From: Natronomonas halophila
Lineage (GTDB): Archaea > Halobacteriota > Halobacteria > Halobacteriales > Haloarculaceae
Length of the DNA: 64,000 nucleotides
Assembly: GCF_013391085.1 (NCBI RefSeq)
Contig: NZ_CP058334.1
Coordinates: forward strand, 2,356,001 to 2,420,000
Reading direction: 5' to 3'
Position 1 is the first letter of the stretch, and each line of letters opens with the position of its first letter. A program made the position numbers and the translations under genes. Below the pieces are notes generated by a model. It did no database searches. It was not told the origin of the DNA and worked only from the letters and a program-made list of their open reading frames with translations. Below are positions 52,591 through 61,741 of the stretch, piece by piece.

Positions 52591-53811
52591 ATGGGCCGGG
52601 ACTCGACACTGTTTGCCAACCTCGGCCGGCGGCTCTTCGAAAAGGCGGTCGAAGCTTCGGGCCACTCGGTGTATTTCACCGACCGGAACGGCGTCATCCA
52701 GTACGTCAACCCCGCCTTCGAGGAGGTGACGGGGTATACCGCCGCGGAGGCGGTCGGCAAGACGCCGCGCATTCTGAAATCGGGCGAGCACGACGAGGCG
52801 TTCTACGAGGAACTGTGGGAGACGATTCTCGCCGGCGACGTCTGGCGGAACGAACTCATCAATCGCCGGAAATCCGGCGAGCGATACGTCGTCGACCAGA
52901 CCATCGCACCCGTCGAGGACGACGGCGAGATAACCCACTTCGTCGCGATAAACGTCGATATCACCGACCAGCACGACTACGAGCGCCGCCTCGAACGGCA
53001 GAACGAACGGCTCGACGAGTTCGCCTCGGTCGTCAGCCACGACCTCAACAACATGCTGACCGTCGCCAGCGGCAACACCGAACTGGCCCGGGAAACCGGC
53101 GACCACTCGCGGCTGGACCGCGTCGAGGAGGCCCACGACCGCATGCAGGAACTCACCGACGAACTCCTCACCCTCGCTCGGTCCGGTCAGGCCGTCGAAA
53201 ACGAGCAGGCCGTCTCGCTCGTCTCGGCGGCCAAGGAAGCCTGGAGTACGACCGCGACCGCCGACGCGACGCTGGCGTGTGAGGACGACGTCGACGTCGT
53301 CGCCGACAGAGAGCGGCTGAGACAGCTCTTCGAGAACCTCTTTCGCAACGCCGTGGAACATGGTTCCACGAGCCCTCGCTCGTCCACTCGCGAGGACGCT
53401 GTCGAGCATGGTTCGACAAGCCCTCCTTCGCGGACTCAGGAGGACGCTATCGAATGCGGTTCGGCAAGCCCGTCCTCGTCATCTCGGACGGACGCCGTGG
53501 AACACGGATCAGACCCCCCGGCATCGGAGCCGCCCACGGGTGGCGACGCCAAACGCGACGGCGACGGGGTCACCGTCCGCGTCGGTGTCGACGACGACAC
53601 CATCTACGTCGCCGACGACGGCGTCGGTATCGACCCGGACGAGCGAACCGAGGTCTTCGAGAAGGGGTATACGACCGATGACGACGGCAACGGCTACGGC
53701 CTCACCATCGTCAGGAACATCGCCGAGGCGCACGGTTGGGGGGTCAACGTAACCGAGAGTTCCGCAGGCGGCGCCCGCTTCGAGATTACGGACGCCGAGT
53801 TCGACGCCTGA
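52591..53811 (+). CDS. PAS-domain histidine kinase with tandem-repeat insertion at the N-box
   Basis: 406 residues, soluble. PAS/PAC at about 10-135 (FEKAVEASGHSVYFTDRNGV, LKSGEHDEAFYEELWETILA), then the H-box with His150 in VVSHDLNNMLTVASGN, and an HATPase domain. The N-box LFRNAVEHG is followed by three further 16-residue copies of itself (residues 253-313), an insertion before DGVTVRVGVDDDTIYVADDG. G-boxes DGVGIDPDERTEVFEKGY and GNGYGLTIVRNIAEAHGW are intact. No receiver or response gene is adjacent. Confidence 0.9.
   Translation: MGRDSTLFANLGRRLFEKAVEASGHSVYFTDRNGVIQYVNPAFEEVTGYTAAEAVGKTPRILKSGEHDEAFYEELWETILAGDVWRNELINRRKSGERYVVDQTIAPVEDDGEITHFVAINVDITDQHDYERRLERQNERLDEFASVVSHDLNNMLTVASGNTELARETGDHSRLDRVEEAHDRMQELTDELLTLARSGQAVENEQAVSLVSAAKEAWSTTATADATLACEDDVDVVADRERLRQLFENLFRNAVEHGSTSPRSSTREDAVEHGSTSPPSRTQEDAIECGSASPSSSSRTDAVEHGSDPPASEPPTGGDAKRDGDGVTVRVGVDDDTIYVADDGVGIDPDERTEVFEKGYTTDDDGNGYGLTIVRNIAEAHGWGVNVTESSAGGARFEITDAEFDA
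53347..53529 (+). repeat. 48-bp in-frame tandem repeat inside the histidine kinase
   Basis: Four units begin at 53347, 53395, 53443 and 53491 (the last 39 bases). Each encodes (N/D)A(V/I)E(H/C)GS and then a Ser/Pro/Thr-rich run, for example NAVEHGSTSPRSSTRE and DAVEHGSTSPPSRTQE. The first copy is the natural N-box of the ATPase domain, so the array grew by duplication of that segment. Confidence 0.88.
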
Positions 53812-53841
53812 GCGGACTGCCCCTCTCGACCGGTCGCGGTC

Positions 53842-56283
53842 TCATTTCTTGGCGAACCGTTCGGGGTCGGCAGCGGCCTCGGCGGTCCGGACCGCAGCGG
53901 CGTTCTCCGCGACGTCGTGGACGCGGACGATATCCGCGCCGCGCTCGGCGGCGATGGCGCTGCCGGCGACAGTCGAGGCGAGTCGCTCGTCAGGGCCGCC
54001 GTCGTCGACCAGTCCGAACATCGATTTGTGGGAGTGACCGACCAGAATCGGACAGCCGAGCGCGCGGAACTCGTCGACGCGACCCAGCAACTCGAAGTTC
54101 TCGGCGGCGGACTTCCCGAAGCCGAGGCCGGGGTCGACGATGATTTGCGAGCGGTCGAGACCCGCCTTCTCGGCCAGCAGGACGCGCTCGGTCAGCGAGT
54201 CGATGGTGTCGGCGACGACGTCGTCGTACTCCACGTCGGCGCCGGGGTCGACGGGCGTCTCGATGGAGTGCATCACGACGACGGGCACGTCGTAGTCGGC
54301 CGCCACGAGGCGCATCTCGGGGTCTTCGAGGCCCGAAACGTCGTTGAGGATGTCGGCGCCGGCATCGAGGGCGGCGCGGGCGACGTCGGCCTTTCGGGTA
54401 TCGACGGAAACGAGAGCGTCGGTCTCGGCGAGTGCTTCGACGACCGGGACGACGCGGTCGATTTCCTCCTCGATGGGCACGGGGTCGGCGCCGGGGCGGG
54501 TGGATTCCCCGCCGACGTCGATGATGTCGGCGCCGTTTTCGACCATCCGTTCGGCCCGCTCGACGGCGTCGTCGAGGGTGTCGTAGCGGCCGCCGTCGTG
54601 GAACGAGTCGGGCGTGACGTTGAGGATGCCCATGATGGCGGTGCCGTCCGCCCAGGGGTAGTCGCCCGTTTCGGGTCGATACTGGATGCCCAGCGCCTCG
54701 CGGATTTCGGTCCCGACGGCGGGAAGGCCGTCGGGTTGGCCCTGGAGTTTCTCGCTCAGGCGCTTGAACTGCGAGAGGGTGCCCATCAGGACGACGTCGA
54801 CCAGTTCTCGGTCCTGTGCGTCGACGCCGGAGGTGGCACACTCCCCGCCCAAAGAGAGCAGTTCCTGCTTGAGGTAGGCGGCCTGTTTCGGGCGAACACG
54901 GGTGGCAAGGACGCGGTGGACGCCCTTGCCGCGCATGCGGTAGACACCGCCCTCGGTGACGTTCGCACCTTCCAGCACGTCGGCGGCGGTGTCGATGTCG
55001 GGCACGCGCTTGGGGACGTACTCGCGGGTCCAGCGGCGGCGGGCCTCGGCGACGACGAACAGCGAGCCACAGACGAGGACGGCGTCGTCCTCGCCGGCGT
55101 TTTCCACGGCGGTTTCGACCGCGTGGGTAACGGAGCCAACGGCGTCGACCGTTTCGGCGTCGTCCTCGAAGACCGCTGCGAGGGCATCGATGGACTCCGC
55201 ACGCTCGAAGTCCGGTCGGCAGGTGTAAACGTGGTCGGCCGTCGGGAGCGCGTCGGCCATCCCCGCGTGGTCCTTGTCGCACATCGCGCCGAAGACGAGG
55301 TGCAGGTCGTCGTAGTCGAACGTGCCGAGAGTCTCGCTGACGCCCTCGCAACTGCCGGGGTTGTGCGCGCCGTCGAGAACGACGAGCGGCGCCTGTTCCA
55401 TCACCTCGAAGCGGCCGGGCCAGGAGGCGTTCCGGAGGCCGCGTTCGATGTCCTCGACGGCAACGCTTCCCAGTTGTCGGGCCAGTGCTGCCGCCACGCC
55501 GGCGTTGCGGGCCTGATAGGACCCGAGCAAGGCGAGGTGGGTTCTGGCCGACCAATCCGCGGCCGACAAATCCACGGCCTGTTCGATGTCCTCCCGGCCG
55601 CGGTCGGTGACGCGAACGTCGGCATCGTCGTCCTCACCGACGCGAACCACGTCGCCGGCGACGTCCTTGACGGCGGCCAGCACGCCGCCGGTCGTCGCGG
55701 TGACGAGGGGCTTGTCTTCGGGTACGACGGCGGCCTTGTCGCGGGCGATTTCCTCGACCGTATCGCCGAGGATGTCGGCGTGTTCGAGGGTGACGCTGGT
55801 GACGGCGGCGGCCTCGGCGTCGACGGCGCTGGTGGCGTCGTGTTTGCCGCCGATACCGACCTCCAGAACGGCGATATCGACGTCCGCGCGGGCGAAGGCC
55901 CAGACGGCAAGCGCCGTCGTCGTCTCGAAGAAGGTGGGCGACTGGCCCTCTGCGGCCTCATCGGTGACGTAGGGTTCGACCTCCTCGACGAACTCGGTAA
56001 CGGCCGCCTTCGGCACTTTGCGACCGTCGATGCGGACACGTTCGCGAATGTCGTCGAGGTGCGGCGAGGTGTAGAGGCCGACGTCGTATCCGGCCTCGCG
56101 AAGGATGCGCTCGACCATACGGGCCGTACTCCCCTTCCCGTTCGACCCGGCAATCTGGACGACACGAAGGCCGTCGTCCGGTGCGTCCAGATAATCGAGG
56201 AGGCGCCGCGTGGACTCGACGCCCGTCCGCGGCGAGTATCGGCGGAGGTCGAACAGGAAGTTCGCCGCCTCGTGGTACTCCAT
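53842..56283 (-). CDS. folCP: Fused folylpolyglutamate synthase / dihydropteroate synthase (FolC-FolP)
   Basis: 813 residues. Residues 1-about 410 are FolC/Mur-ligase-like: QIAGSNGKGSTARMVERILR (P-loop), YTSPHLDDIRERVRIDG, LEVGIGGKHDATSAVD and LDGAHNPGS. After a linker with the clostridial/archaeal FolP N-terminal extension (VHRVLATRVRPKQAAYLKQE), residues about 545-813 are DHPS: MGILNVTPDSFHDGG, DVGGESTRPGADPV, LNDVSGLED and GHSHKSMFGL. It condenses pABA with the pterin and glutamylates the folate. Such fusion is known in haloarchaea. The pABA genes lie far away at 3.9-6.9 kb. Confidence 0.94.
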   Translation of the reverse strand: MEYHEAANFLFDLRRYSPRTGVESTRRLLDYLDAPDDGLRVVQIAGSNGKGSTARMVERILREAGYDVGLYTSPHLDDIRERVRIDGRKVPKAAVTEFVEEVEPYVTDEAAEGQSPTFFETTTALAVWAFARADVDIAVLEVGIGGKHDATSAVDAEAAAVTSVTLEHADILGDTVEEIARDKAAVVPEDKPLVTATTGGVLAAVKDVAGDVVRVGEDDDADVRVTDRGREDIEQAVDLSAADWSARTHLALLGSYQARNAGVAAALARQLGSVAVEDIERGLRNASWPGRFEVMEQAPLVVLDGAHNPGSCEGVSETLGTFDYDDLHLVFGAMCDKDHAGMADALPTADHVYTCRPDFERAESIDALAAVFEDDAETVDAVGSVTHAVETAVENAGEDDAVLVCGSLFVVAEARRRWTREYVPKRVPDIDTAADVLEGANVTEGGVYRMRGKGVHRVLATRVRPKQAAYLKQELLSLGGECATSGVDAQDRELVDVVLMGTLSQFKRLSEKLQGQPDGLPAVGTEIREALGIQYRPETGDYPWADGTAIMGILNVTPDSFHDGGRYDTLDDAVERAERMVENGADIIDVGGESTRPGADPVPIEEEIDRVVPVVEALAETDALVSVDTRKADVARAALDAGADILNDVSGLEDPEMRLVAADYDVPVVVMHSIETPVDPGADVEYDDVVADTIDSLTERVLLAEKAGLDRSQIIVDPGLGFGKSAAENFELLGRVDEFRALGCPILVGHSHKSMFGLVDDGGPDERLASTVAGSAIAAERGADIVRVHDVAENAAAVRTAEAAADPERFAKK

Positions 56284-56387
56284 ATTAGAGGGATTGTGGG
56301 CGGCCGCTTTAGCGTGTCGAAGGACGATACTGTTCGCGCCTCGCCCGGCCGCGGTGGGTTTCTTACGACGGCGCGTGTGGAGTCGGT

Positions 56388-56819
56388 ATGGTCTCGAATA
56401 CACGGCTGTACGGGGCGGCCATCGCGTTCGTCTCGGGCCTGTACTCGCTGTGGAGCGCGTCGATGGCCTCGCGAATGGTGACGAGCGGTTGGCTCATGGG
56501 CGTTCTCGGTGTTGTCGTCATCGTCCACGGCGCCGTTCTCCTGACCGAGTACGCCGAGCGACTCGCCGGTGCCAGCGGCCCGCTCATGATTGCCTATTCC
56601 ATCGTGATGCTCCTCAATCAGGCGTTTCTCGGCACGGGCATGATGAACGATGGAAGCGAGATGGGCATGAACGGCGGTATGAGCGGCGGCATGGCCAGCA
56701 GTTCGATGACGACCGGAATGGGGTGGGATGCGGGCATGGTCGCCCTCGCGGTGTTGATGCTCATCAGCGGTCTCATCATGGCCTCACGTGAGTCGGACGA
56801 TACGACCGACGGGATGTGA
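56388..56819 (+). CDS. Small four-helix membrane protein
   Basis: 143 residues. Hydrophobic segments are at about 7-25, 34-53, 64-80 and 111-130, separated by a Met/Gly-rich outside or inside loop (MNGGMSGGMASSSMTTGMGW). The loop is unusually Met-rich, which could bind copper or silver, but there is no His/Cys cluster to support this. Family unknown. It diverges from folCP with about 100 bases between starts. Confidence 0.72.
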   Translation: MVSNTRLYGAAIAFVSGLYSLWSASMASRMVTSGWLMGVLGVVVIVHGAVLLTEYAERLAGASGPLMIAYSIVMLLNQAFLGTGMMNDGSEMGMNGGMSGGMASSSMTTGMGWDAGMVALAVLMLISGLIMASRESDDTTDGM

Positions 56820-56900
56820 CCGGGCACCGAGACAGACTGCCGATTCGCCCACCGCCTTCGGCATAATCATTAACCGGACTCTCGACGAATATCCGGACGT

Positions 56901-57155
56901 ATGCTCGAACTTTATCAGGCCGAAGACTGCCCGTACTGCCAGAAAGTACGCGAGAAACTGATGGAGTTGGGCGTCTCCTATGTCAACCACAACCCGCGGA
57001 CCGCCGAAAACGACGTCCGGAACCAGCAGGTCCTCGAGGAGATGGTGGCTCTCGGCGGCAAGGACCAGGTGCCGTTCCTCGTCGACAATCAGCGCGGCGC
57101 CCAAATCTACGAGAGCGACGATATCGTCGAGTACCTCGAAGAACACTACGGGTGA
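56901..57155 (+). CDS. Glutaredoxin-like protein
   Basis: 84 residues, one thioredoxin fold: LYQAEDCPYCQKVREKLMEL has the redox CPYC, and KDQVPFLVDNQ carries the cis-proline, with YESDDIVEYLEEHYG at the end. This is the glutaredoxin/GST N-domain type. It reduces disulfides or mixed thiol adducts in the cytoplasm (haloarchaea use gamma-glutamylcysteine). Confidence 0.9.
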   Translation: MLELYQAEDCPYCQKVREKLMELGVSYVNHNPRTAENDVRNQQVLEEMVALGGKDQVPFLVDNQRGAQIYESDDIVEYLEEHYG

Positions 57156-57426
57156 GGCGTCGAAGCGGTAGGGTCGTACAGAAGGCTCTTTTGAAATCCT
57201 CAACAAATGATAGGTAATAGGCTTCGTACTGTATACAGGGCGCGTATCTCGCAAGCAGCTTTGACCAATTCGATTCGGTCGATATAGATGACCCACATAC
57301 CGACATAGGATGCAAACCTATCGACGTGGTGTCAGAGATTATGTCCGAGATACAGAGGGTGTGTTAGCAATGTCATCCTGCCAATTTTATTGGTGCAGGA
57401 GTGGTCTGGTTTTGGGACGCGTTGAG
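57156..57426. repeat. AT-richer spacer with sequences repeated near the other membrane-protein genes
   Basis: No gene seen. GATTCGGTCGATATAGATGAC (57272-57292) is nearly repeated at 58200-58220, and CGAGATACAGAGGGTGT (57346-57362) at 59133-59149 as CGAGATACAGAGCGCGT. All lie just 3' of the three membrane-protein genes, which supports their origin by duplication. Confidence 0.6.
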
Positions 57427-58053
57427 TCACTCTATCGGTGTGTCTGTCACTTGTTCCGTTGTTGTCGTTGCCGTTGACCGTGAGCGAAGGACGTACCAGA
57501 CCGCAAGGAAAGCGATGGCGTTCACGCTTTCACCGACCGCCCCCCGTATGTTCGTGGAGAACGTCCCTGAACCGAGTAACACGAACAGGATTGCAACAGA
57601 GGCGACCAGCATCAGACCACCAACAACCGTGGGGAATGCATCGGTTCGGAGTCCTGCGATGCCGAAGAGGATGAACGAAAGGAGAGTAAATACAACTGTA
57701 CCGGCCCCGAAAACCGCGATAAGTGGTGTGGTAACACCGAGATTTTGCAGTATCGATGTGGCTATCAACCCCACAGCAAAAACCATCGCCCCGCTGAGAA
57801 GGACACGGCTCAGTTTTCCTATCCGGGGATGGAGTTCTATCAAGCCAACGGAGAGGCCGGCTAATCCGAGGAGGACGGCCAAGCGACCAACGATGACAGT
57901 CGGGTATATCCAGTCAAAAAAGGTGACACTTTCTACCAGATACGCGGCCCCATGGTTGAGTGCAAAGATGAGTTCAAGGACGAAGCCAACGAAAAACAGC
58001 GTCGGACTCCACGCCTCAAGCGCTTTCCAATATTGCTTGCTAATGATTGACAT
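57427..58053 (-). CDS. Multi-pass membrane protein, paralogue 1 of 3
   Basis: 208 residues from MSIISKQYWKALEAWSPTLF. Six to seven hydrophobic helices, for example FFVGFVLELIFALNHGAAYL, ILFGIAGLRTDAFPTVVGGL and an adjacent TM segment, ending in a Thr-rich tail. No functional motif. The start aligns with the other two (S(I/V)SKxxWxxLE). TATTTTTATACG-type TATA sequence lies just upstream. Unknown function. Confidence 0.72.
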   Translation of the reverse strand: MSIISKQYWKALEAWSPTLFFVGFVLELIFALNHGAAYLVESVTFFDWIYPTVIVGRLAVLLGLAGLSVGLIELHPRIGKLSRVLLSGAMVFAVGLIATSILQNLGVTTPLIAVFGAGTVVFTLLSFILFGIAGLRTDAFPTVVGGLMLVASVAILFVLLGSGTFSTNIRGAVGESVNAIAFLAVWYVLRSRSTATTTTEQVTDTPIE

Positions 58054-58270
58054 AGGAGGGGAGATACAGCGATAATACGTATAAAAATTTCTTAACAATA
58101 ATTATGTTTAATAGGAGAGACCTAATTGTTGAGTCGGCCAATACCCAAACACGTCTCACGGCTGGTTCCGCCTCGCAACGCTGGAACTATCTCAGACCAG
58201 ATTCGGTCGGTGTAGAGGACGTTTCTATCAGAGACGGCATAAACCGGTTCCTCATCCCATGAACGTACCA

Positions 58271-58906
58271 TTACTTCGTAGTTGGATCGGGCGTTGGCTC
58301 CGCGTGGTCGGTCGGGATGCCGTCAGTGGGGAGCAAATAACCGATAGTAAGCGGAAAGACGCCAGTTGCCACGAGGAGAACGACCGGGAGCCATTCAGTT
58401 CCGCTTATAAGTGGAGATATAGTTGCGATTCCCAGAATCCATATACCGACAAATCCCAGCAAAAGACCACCGACAGTGCGGGACAGAGTTCTCGTCCAAA
58501 GGATGGTAACACCGAATAGGAGTAACCCGAGAAGCGTAATTCCAACAGTTATCGGGATGAGCATTCCCGGTGGTAACGGCTGGTTGAGGATTGTCATCAT
58601 GACTGCCCAGATGATGAGGGTGAGGAGAGAACCAGTACCGACAGCAACGAGGGTGAGGCTGATACCCGCCAATCGAGGAGCCTGATTCGTTAATCGACGA
58701 TAAAACCCTAAGACTCCGACGACAGCAACCACCAAGCCAGAAATGTAAATAACGAAGTTCTGCAATCCAGTATCCCCCAGATACGGCGTGAGCCGCTGGA
58801 ATAACTCGTAGATTGCGTTAAAGAAGAAAAGTCCACTAGAAAGAAAAAATAGCCACGCACTACTTTGTTCGAGCGATCCCCATATTTTCTTGCTAACAAT
58901 ACCCAT
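58271..58906 (-). CDS. Multi-pass membrane protein, paralogue 2 of 3
   Basis: 211 residues from MGIVSKKIWGSLEQSSAWLF; two in-frame ATGs lie 9 and 21 bases upstream, but the alignment with the other copies and a TTTTTATAA box about 26 bases before favour this one. Six hydrophobic segments, including FVIYISGLVVAVVGVLGFYR and LLLFGVTILWTRTLSRTVGG. The tail is Asp/Pro/Thr-rich. No known family. Confidence 0.72.
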   Translation of the reverse strand: MGIVSKKIWGSLEQSSAWLFFLSSGLFFFNAIYELFQRLTPYLGDTGLQNFVIYISGLVVAVVGVLGFYRRLTNQAPRLAGISLTLVAVGTGSLLTLIIWAVMMTILNQPLPPGMLIPITVGITLLGLLLFGVTILWTRTLSRTVGGLLLGFVGIWILGIATISPLISGTEWLPVVLLVATGVFPLTIGYLLPTDGIPTDHAEPTPDPTTK

Positions 58907-59154
58907 GCCCTCCATTGTATTTAACAATTATAAAAAGTATTGGCCATATTGTCTCAGCGATTTATAGTGAGTGTCACCCTAATACCTTCGCAGTCGAACT
59001 GTGATGGCTGTTTCAGCGGTTCTGTTGAATTCGTATTCACTCGACACTATATGTGGTGTAACAGCCCGTAAGTAGGATTACGAATTGACCGGGATACTTC
59101 CATCAGAATTAGCTGATGACCGAGATAGTGTGCGAGATACAGAGCGCGTCTTCA

Positions 59155-59820
59155 TCACTCAACAGTGGACTCTGGCGCTGGCTCTGTGGTGTCGGACGGA
59201 GCAGCCTCGGTTCGGAGAACGTAGGCGATGGCCAGCATGGTCAGAGCCAGCCCGCTGAGGATGAAGATGGTGACTTCTGACGGACGTGGATTGGGTACGC
59301 CTAGCGCTGACAGGACGAAAAAATTCGTGATGATAAACAGTGCCGGCATCAGCAGGAGTATGCTGAGGGCCCGCGAATGGACATCGCTCCGAAGGCTGAC
59401 GATACTGAATGAGACAAACCCTAGGATGGCCCCGATTAACACGCCGACGATTGTGCCTACGAGGACGAACATGGGGAAGGCTTCTGTTGGTGGGACATCT
59501 CTGACGAACGCGACGAGCGCCGTCGCGCCATTACCGACGAAGCCCACCACGCCGATTACGGCGAAGACGCCGCCAGCACCGGCCAGCCAGCGGTTCTGGT
59601 CGGCAAGGTTCGGATACAACCCAAGTAGCCCGGTGAGGGCGGCAATCCATCCGGCGGCGATGAATGCTTGGCCAACTCCAGACCTCAGGTCTTCAAGCCC
59701 CACTAGTATATTGGCCACATCGAATGCTGCGGCGATGATAAACATCAATCCACCAATACGGAATAGCGTCGTGCTTCTCTCTTCAAGCAAGTTCCACCGT
59801 TGTGTGCTAATCCCCACCAT
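59155..59820 (-). CDS. Multi-pass membrane protein, paralogue 3 of 3
   Basis: 221 residues from MVGISTQRWNLLEERSTTLF. Six to seven helices, for example LTGLLGLYPNLADQNRWLAG and SFSIVSLRSDVHSRALSILL, and a Glu/Pro/Thr tail. LGLYP and the arginine-bearing loop after helix 5 correspond to LGFYR and the TRTL loop of copy 2. Upstream AAAGTATTTTATAATATC gives a TATA box. Unknown function. Confidence 0.72.
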   Translation of the reverse strand: MVGISTQRWNLLEERSTTLFRIGGLMFIIAAAFDVANILVGLEDLRSGVGQAFIAAGWIAALTGLLGLYPNLADQNRWLAGAGGVFAVIGVVGFVGNGATALVAFVRDVPPTEAFPMFVLVGTIVGVLIGAILGFVSFSIVSLRSDVHSRALSILLLMPALFIITNFFVLSALGVPNPRPSEVTIFILSGLALTMLAIAYVLRTEAAPSDTTEPAPESTVE

Positions 59821-60024
59821 GATAGTGGTTGATACCCAAGATATTATAAAATACTTTGGATGCAGGGCTCACCCTCGATTGCAGGATGCTCCGGTAAGTG
59901 CGCAAGCGCGTTCTCACGGGTGATTTTGCATCGTCAATCTGGAAATGTCCCAAATTGGTTGATACAGGCGGTATATGTGGATATCCCGGGGATTTTAGTG
60001 AGTTTGACCGTAGTTATAAATGAT

Positions 60025-60465
60025 ATGCCCTCCATAAATCGGCGGACGTTTATCGCCAGTTCGAGTGCGGCCCTCGTGGGTGCCAGTGGTTGTACCGCTG
60101 TTGGTTCTTTGGAACGGCCTGCCCACACAGTATCAGTATATCTTGGCGATCGTGACAAAATGTATGACGTGACTGTCACGGTCGAAGCCGAGGATGGCAG
60201 TGTACTCTTCGAAAATGAGTATCGGCTCTCCGATAGCAACGAAGCCGATGAAGACGCAACGTTTCCAGAATCAACCGATCCAGAAACTGTCATCGTGACC
60301 GTCGATGGGACTCGATATGAACACGACTGGCCGGGAACCGATTACCCGCAACTCCCCTGCGAGAGCGGGAATTGGACAGGTGTTGAAGTGTGGGTTGAAC
60401 AGAGCCCGGATGGAACACCGAGTATTCGAATGGAAGCAAACTGCCAGCACGTTATGATGGACTGA
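60025..60465 (+). CDS. Tat-exported lipoprotein, small
   Basis: 146 residues. RR at 6-7 (MPSINRRTFIASSSAALVGA) and a lipobox ending in Cys23 (VGASGCTA) show a Tat lipoprotein anchored outside the cell. The mature part is a beta-rich domain with ERPAHTVSVYLGDRDKMYDV and DPETVIVTVDGTRYEHDW and a later Cys pair. No known function. It diverges from the third membrane-protein gene. Confidence 0.78.
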   Translation: MPSINRRTFIASSSAALVGASGCTAVGSLERPAHTVSVYLGDRDKMYDVTVTVEAEDGSVLFENEYRLSDSNEADEDATFPESTDPETVIVTVDGTRYEHDWPGTDYPQLPCESGNWTGVEVWVEQSPDGTPSIRMEANCQHVMMD

Positions 60466-60617
60466 TGCTCAATAAGCACACTCGTACTTGCAGCTGATTC
60501 AATCAAATACTGGTAGAATAAACGGAGTCATGCTGCTGCATGCAGCCTCTATATTCAGCACGCTATTCCTATCAGGTGCTGAGGGTTTCAACAGTGCCGT
60601 ATAGAAAGGATTTCGGT

Positions 60618-61457
60618 TCAGTAGAACTCTTTTTCGACGCTCCGAACCGCCTCGATACGCTTCTCGATGGGCGGGTGGGTTGCGAACAGTTTTTCGAGGC
60701 CGCCGCGGTCGCCGCCGAAGATACACAGCGCGGCGACGTCCGAATCGAGGTCCGCATCGCGACCCTTGCCGGCGGCGCTAATCTTCTGGAGGGCACTGGC
60801 CATCGCGTCGCCGCCGACGTGGCGGGCCGCGTCGGAGTCGGCGACGTACTCCCGATAGCGGGAGATGGCCAGCACGAACACCATCGTCACCGACTGGACG
60901 AGCATGGAGGCCATGTAGCCGATGATGATGTTGCCGATGCCGCCCTCCCGGGAGAAGGCGATGGCGAAGTAAGCCGCCAAGCCGAGCATGGAGGCGATAG
61001 ACTGGCCCATCACCATCGTGATGACGTCGCGGTTGTCGATGTGGGCGAGTTCGTGGGCGAGGACGGCTTCGAGTTCGTCGTGGCTCAGGGTAGCCATGAG
61101 TTCCGTCGAGACCACGACGACGCCGGCGCCACGGCGGCCGACGGCGAAGGCGTTGGGGACGCCCATATCGGCGACCATCAGGCGCGGCTTGTCGAGGTCC
61201 ATCTCGTCGGCGATGCGCTCGACCGAGCGATGGACTTCGGCGTAGCGGTCCTCGTCCATGTCCTCGGCGCCGGAACTCCGTATCGCGGCCCACTTGCCGA
61301 ACTTGTACTGGAAGCCGGCGAAGGCGATGGTGCCCAGGAAGACGATGGGCAGGCCGACGCCGTAGACCTGCACGGCGATGATGGCGACGAGCGCGTAGAA
61401 GCCGAAGAGCACGCTCCCGACGAATGCCATCCGGGCTTTGAGTCCTAGGTGTCTCAT
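60618..61457 (-). CDS. htpX: HtpX-like zinc metalloprotease
   Basis: Membrane M48 peptidase that clears damaged membrane proteins. 279 residues: helices near 13-31 and 34-50, the zinc motif HELAH at 135-139 (LEAVLAHELAHIDNRDVITM), a further helix pair and the third ligand in SRYREYVADSDAARHVGGDA. Closely family-length. It diverges from dapA across 284 bases. Confidence 0.93.
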   Translation of the reverse strand: MRHLGLKARMAFVGSVLFGFYALVAIIAVQVYGVGLPIVFLGTIAFAGFQYKFGKWAAIRSSGAEDMDEDRYAEVHRSVERIADEMDLDKPRLMVADMGVPNAFAVGRRGAGVVVVSTELMATLSHDELEAVLAHELAHIDNRDVITMVMGQSIASMLGLAAYFAIAFSREGGIGNIIIGYMASMLVQSVTMVFVLAISRYREYVADSDAARHVGGDAMASALQKISAAGKGRDADLDSDVAALCIFGGDRGGLEKLFATHPPIEKRIEAVRSVEKEFY

Positions 61458-61741
61458 ACGTCCGCCGGTTAGGGGTTTTTGGGGATATGGCTTCCGGCCC
61501 TAGTGCTAGCAGGGGGCACGGAAAACTCACAATACCTAAGTTGGTTCGCGCCGCGTTGACGCGTATGCGAAGCCACGTGCTCGTCGGTGGGTCGGCAGCG
61601 ACTACCCGCGAGCACGCCGGTTCGGTCGCTTTCTCGAAAAAAGGCAAACGTCCGTAGTCAGGTCTCCGGCGGGCGTGGCACCCCCGTCGGAGGTCGCCTC
61701 CGGACGCACCGCCTTCGACTACCGACTCCCAGACACCACCA
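61458..61741. promoter_or_regulatory. Divergent region between htpX and dapA, with a leader hairpin
   Basis: 284 bases, no gene seen. CACAATACCTAAG near 61531 may hold promoter sequence. In the last 80 bases, TCCGGCGGG (61665-61673) pairs with CCCGTCGGA (61683-61691) around a nine-base loop, 50 bases before the dapA ATG. It does not match a lysine riboswitch that I recognise. Confidence 0.4.

Noticed and set aside
53917-56481. 854-codon open frame opposite folCP
   Set aside because: It mirrors folCP over its whole length with no recognisable domain. Long antisense frames are expected in GC-rich haloarchaeal DNA.
61661-61700. tRNA or T-box in the dapA leader
   Set aside because: Only one hairpin is present; no cloverleaf, T-loop GTTCRAN or T-box sequence could be found.
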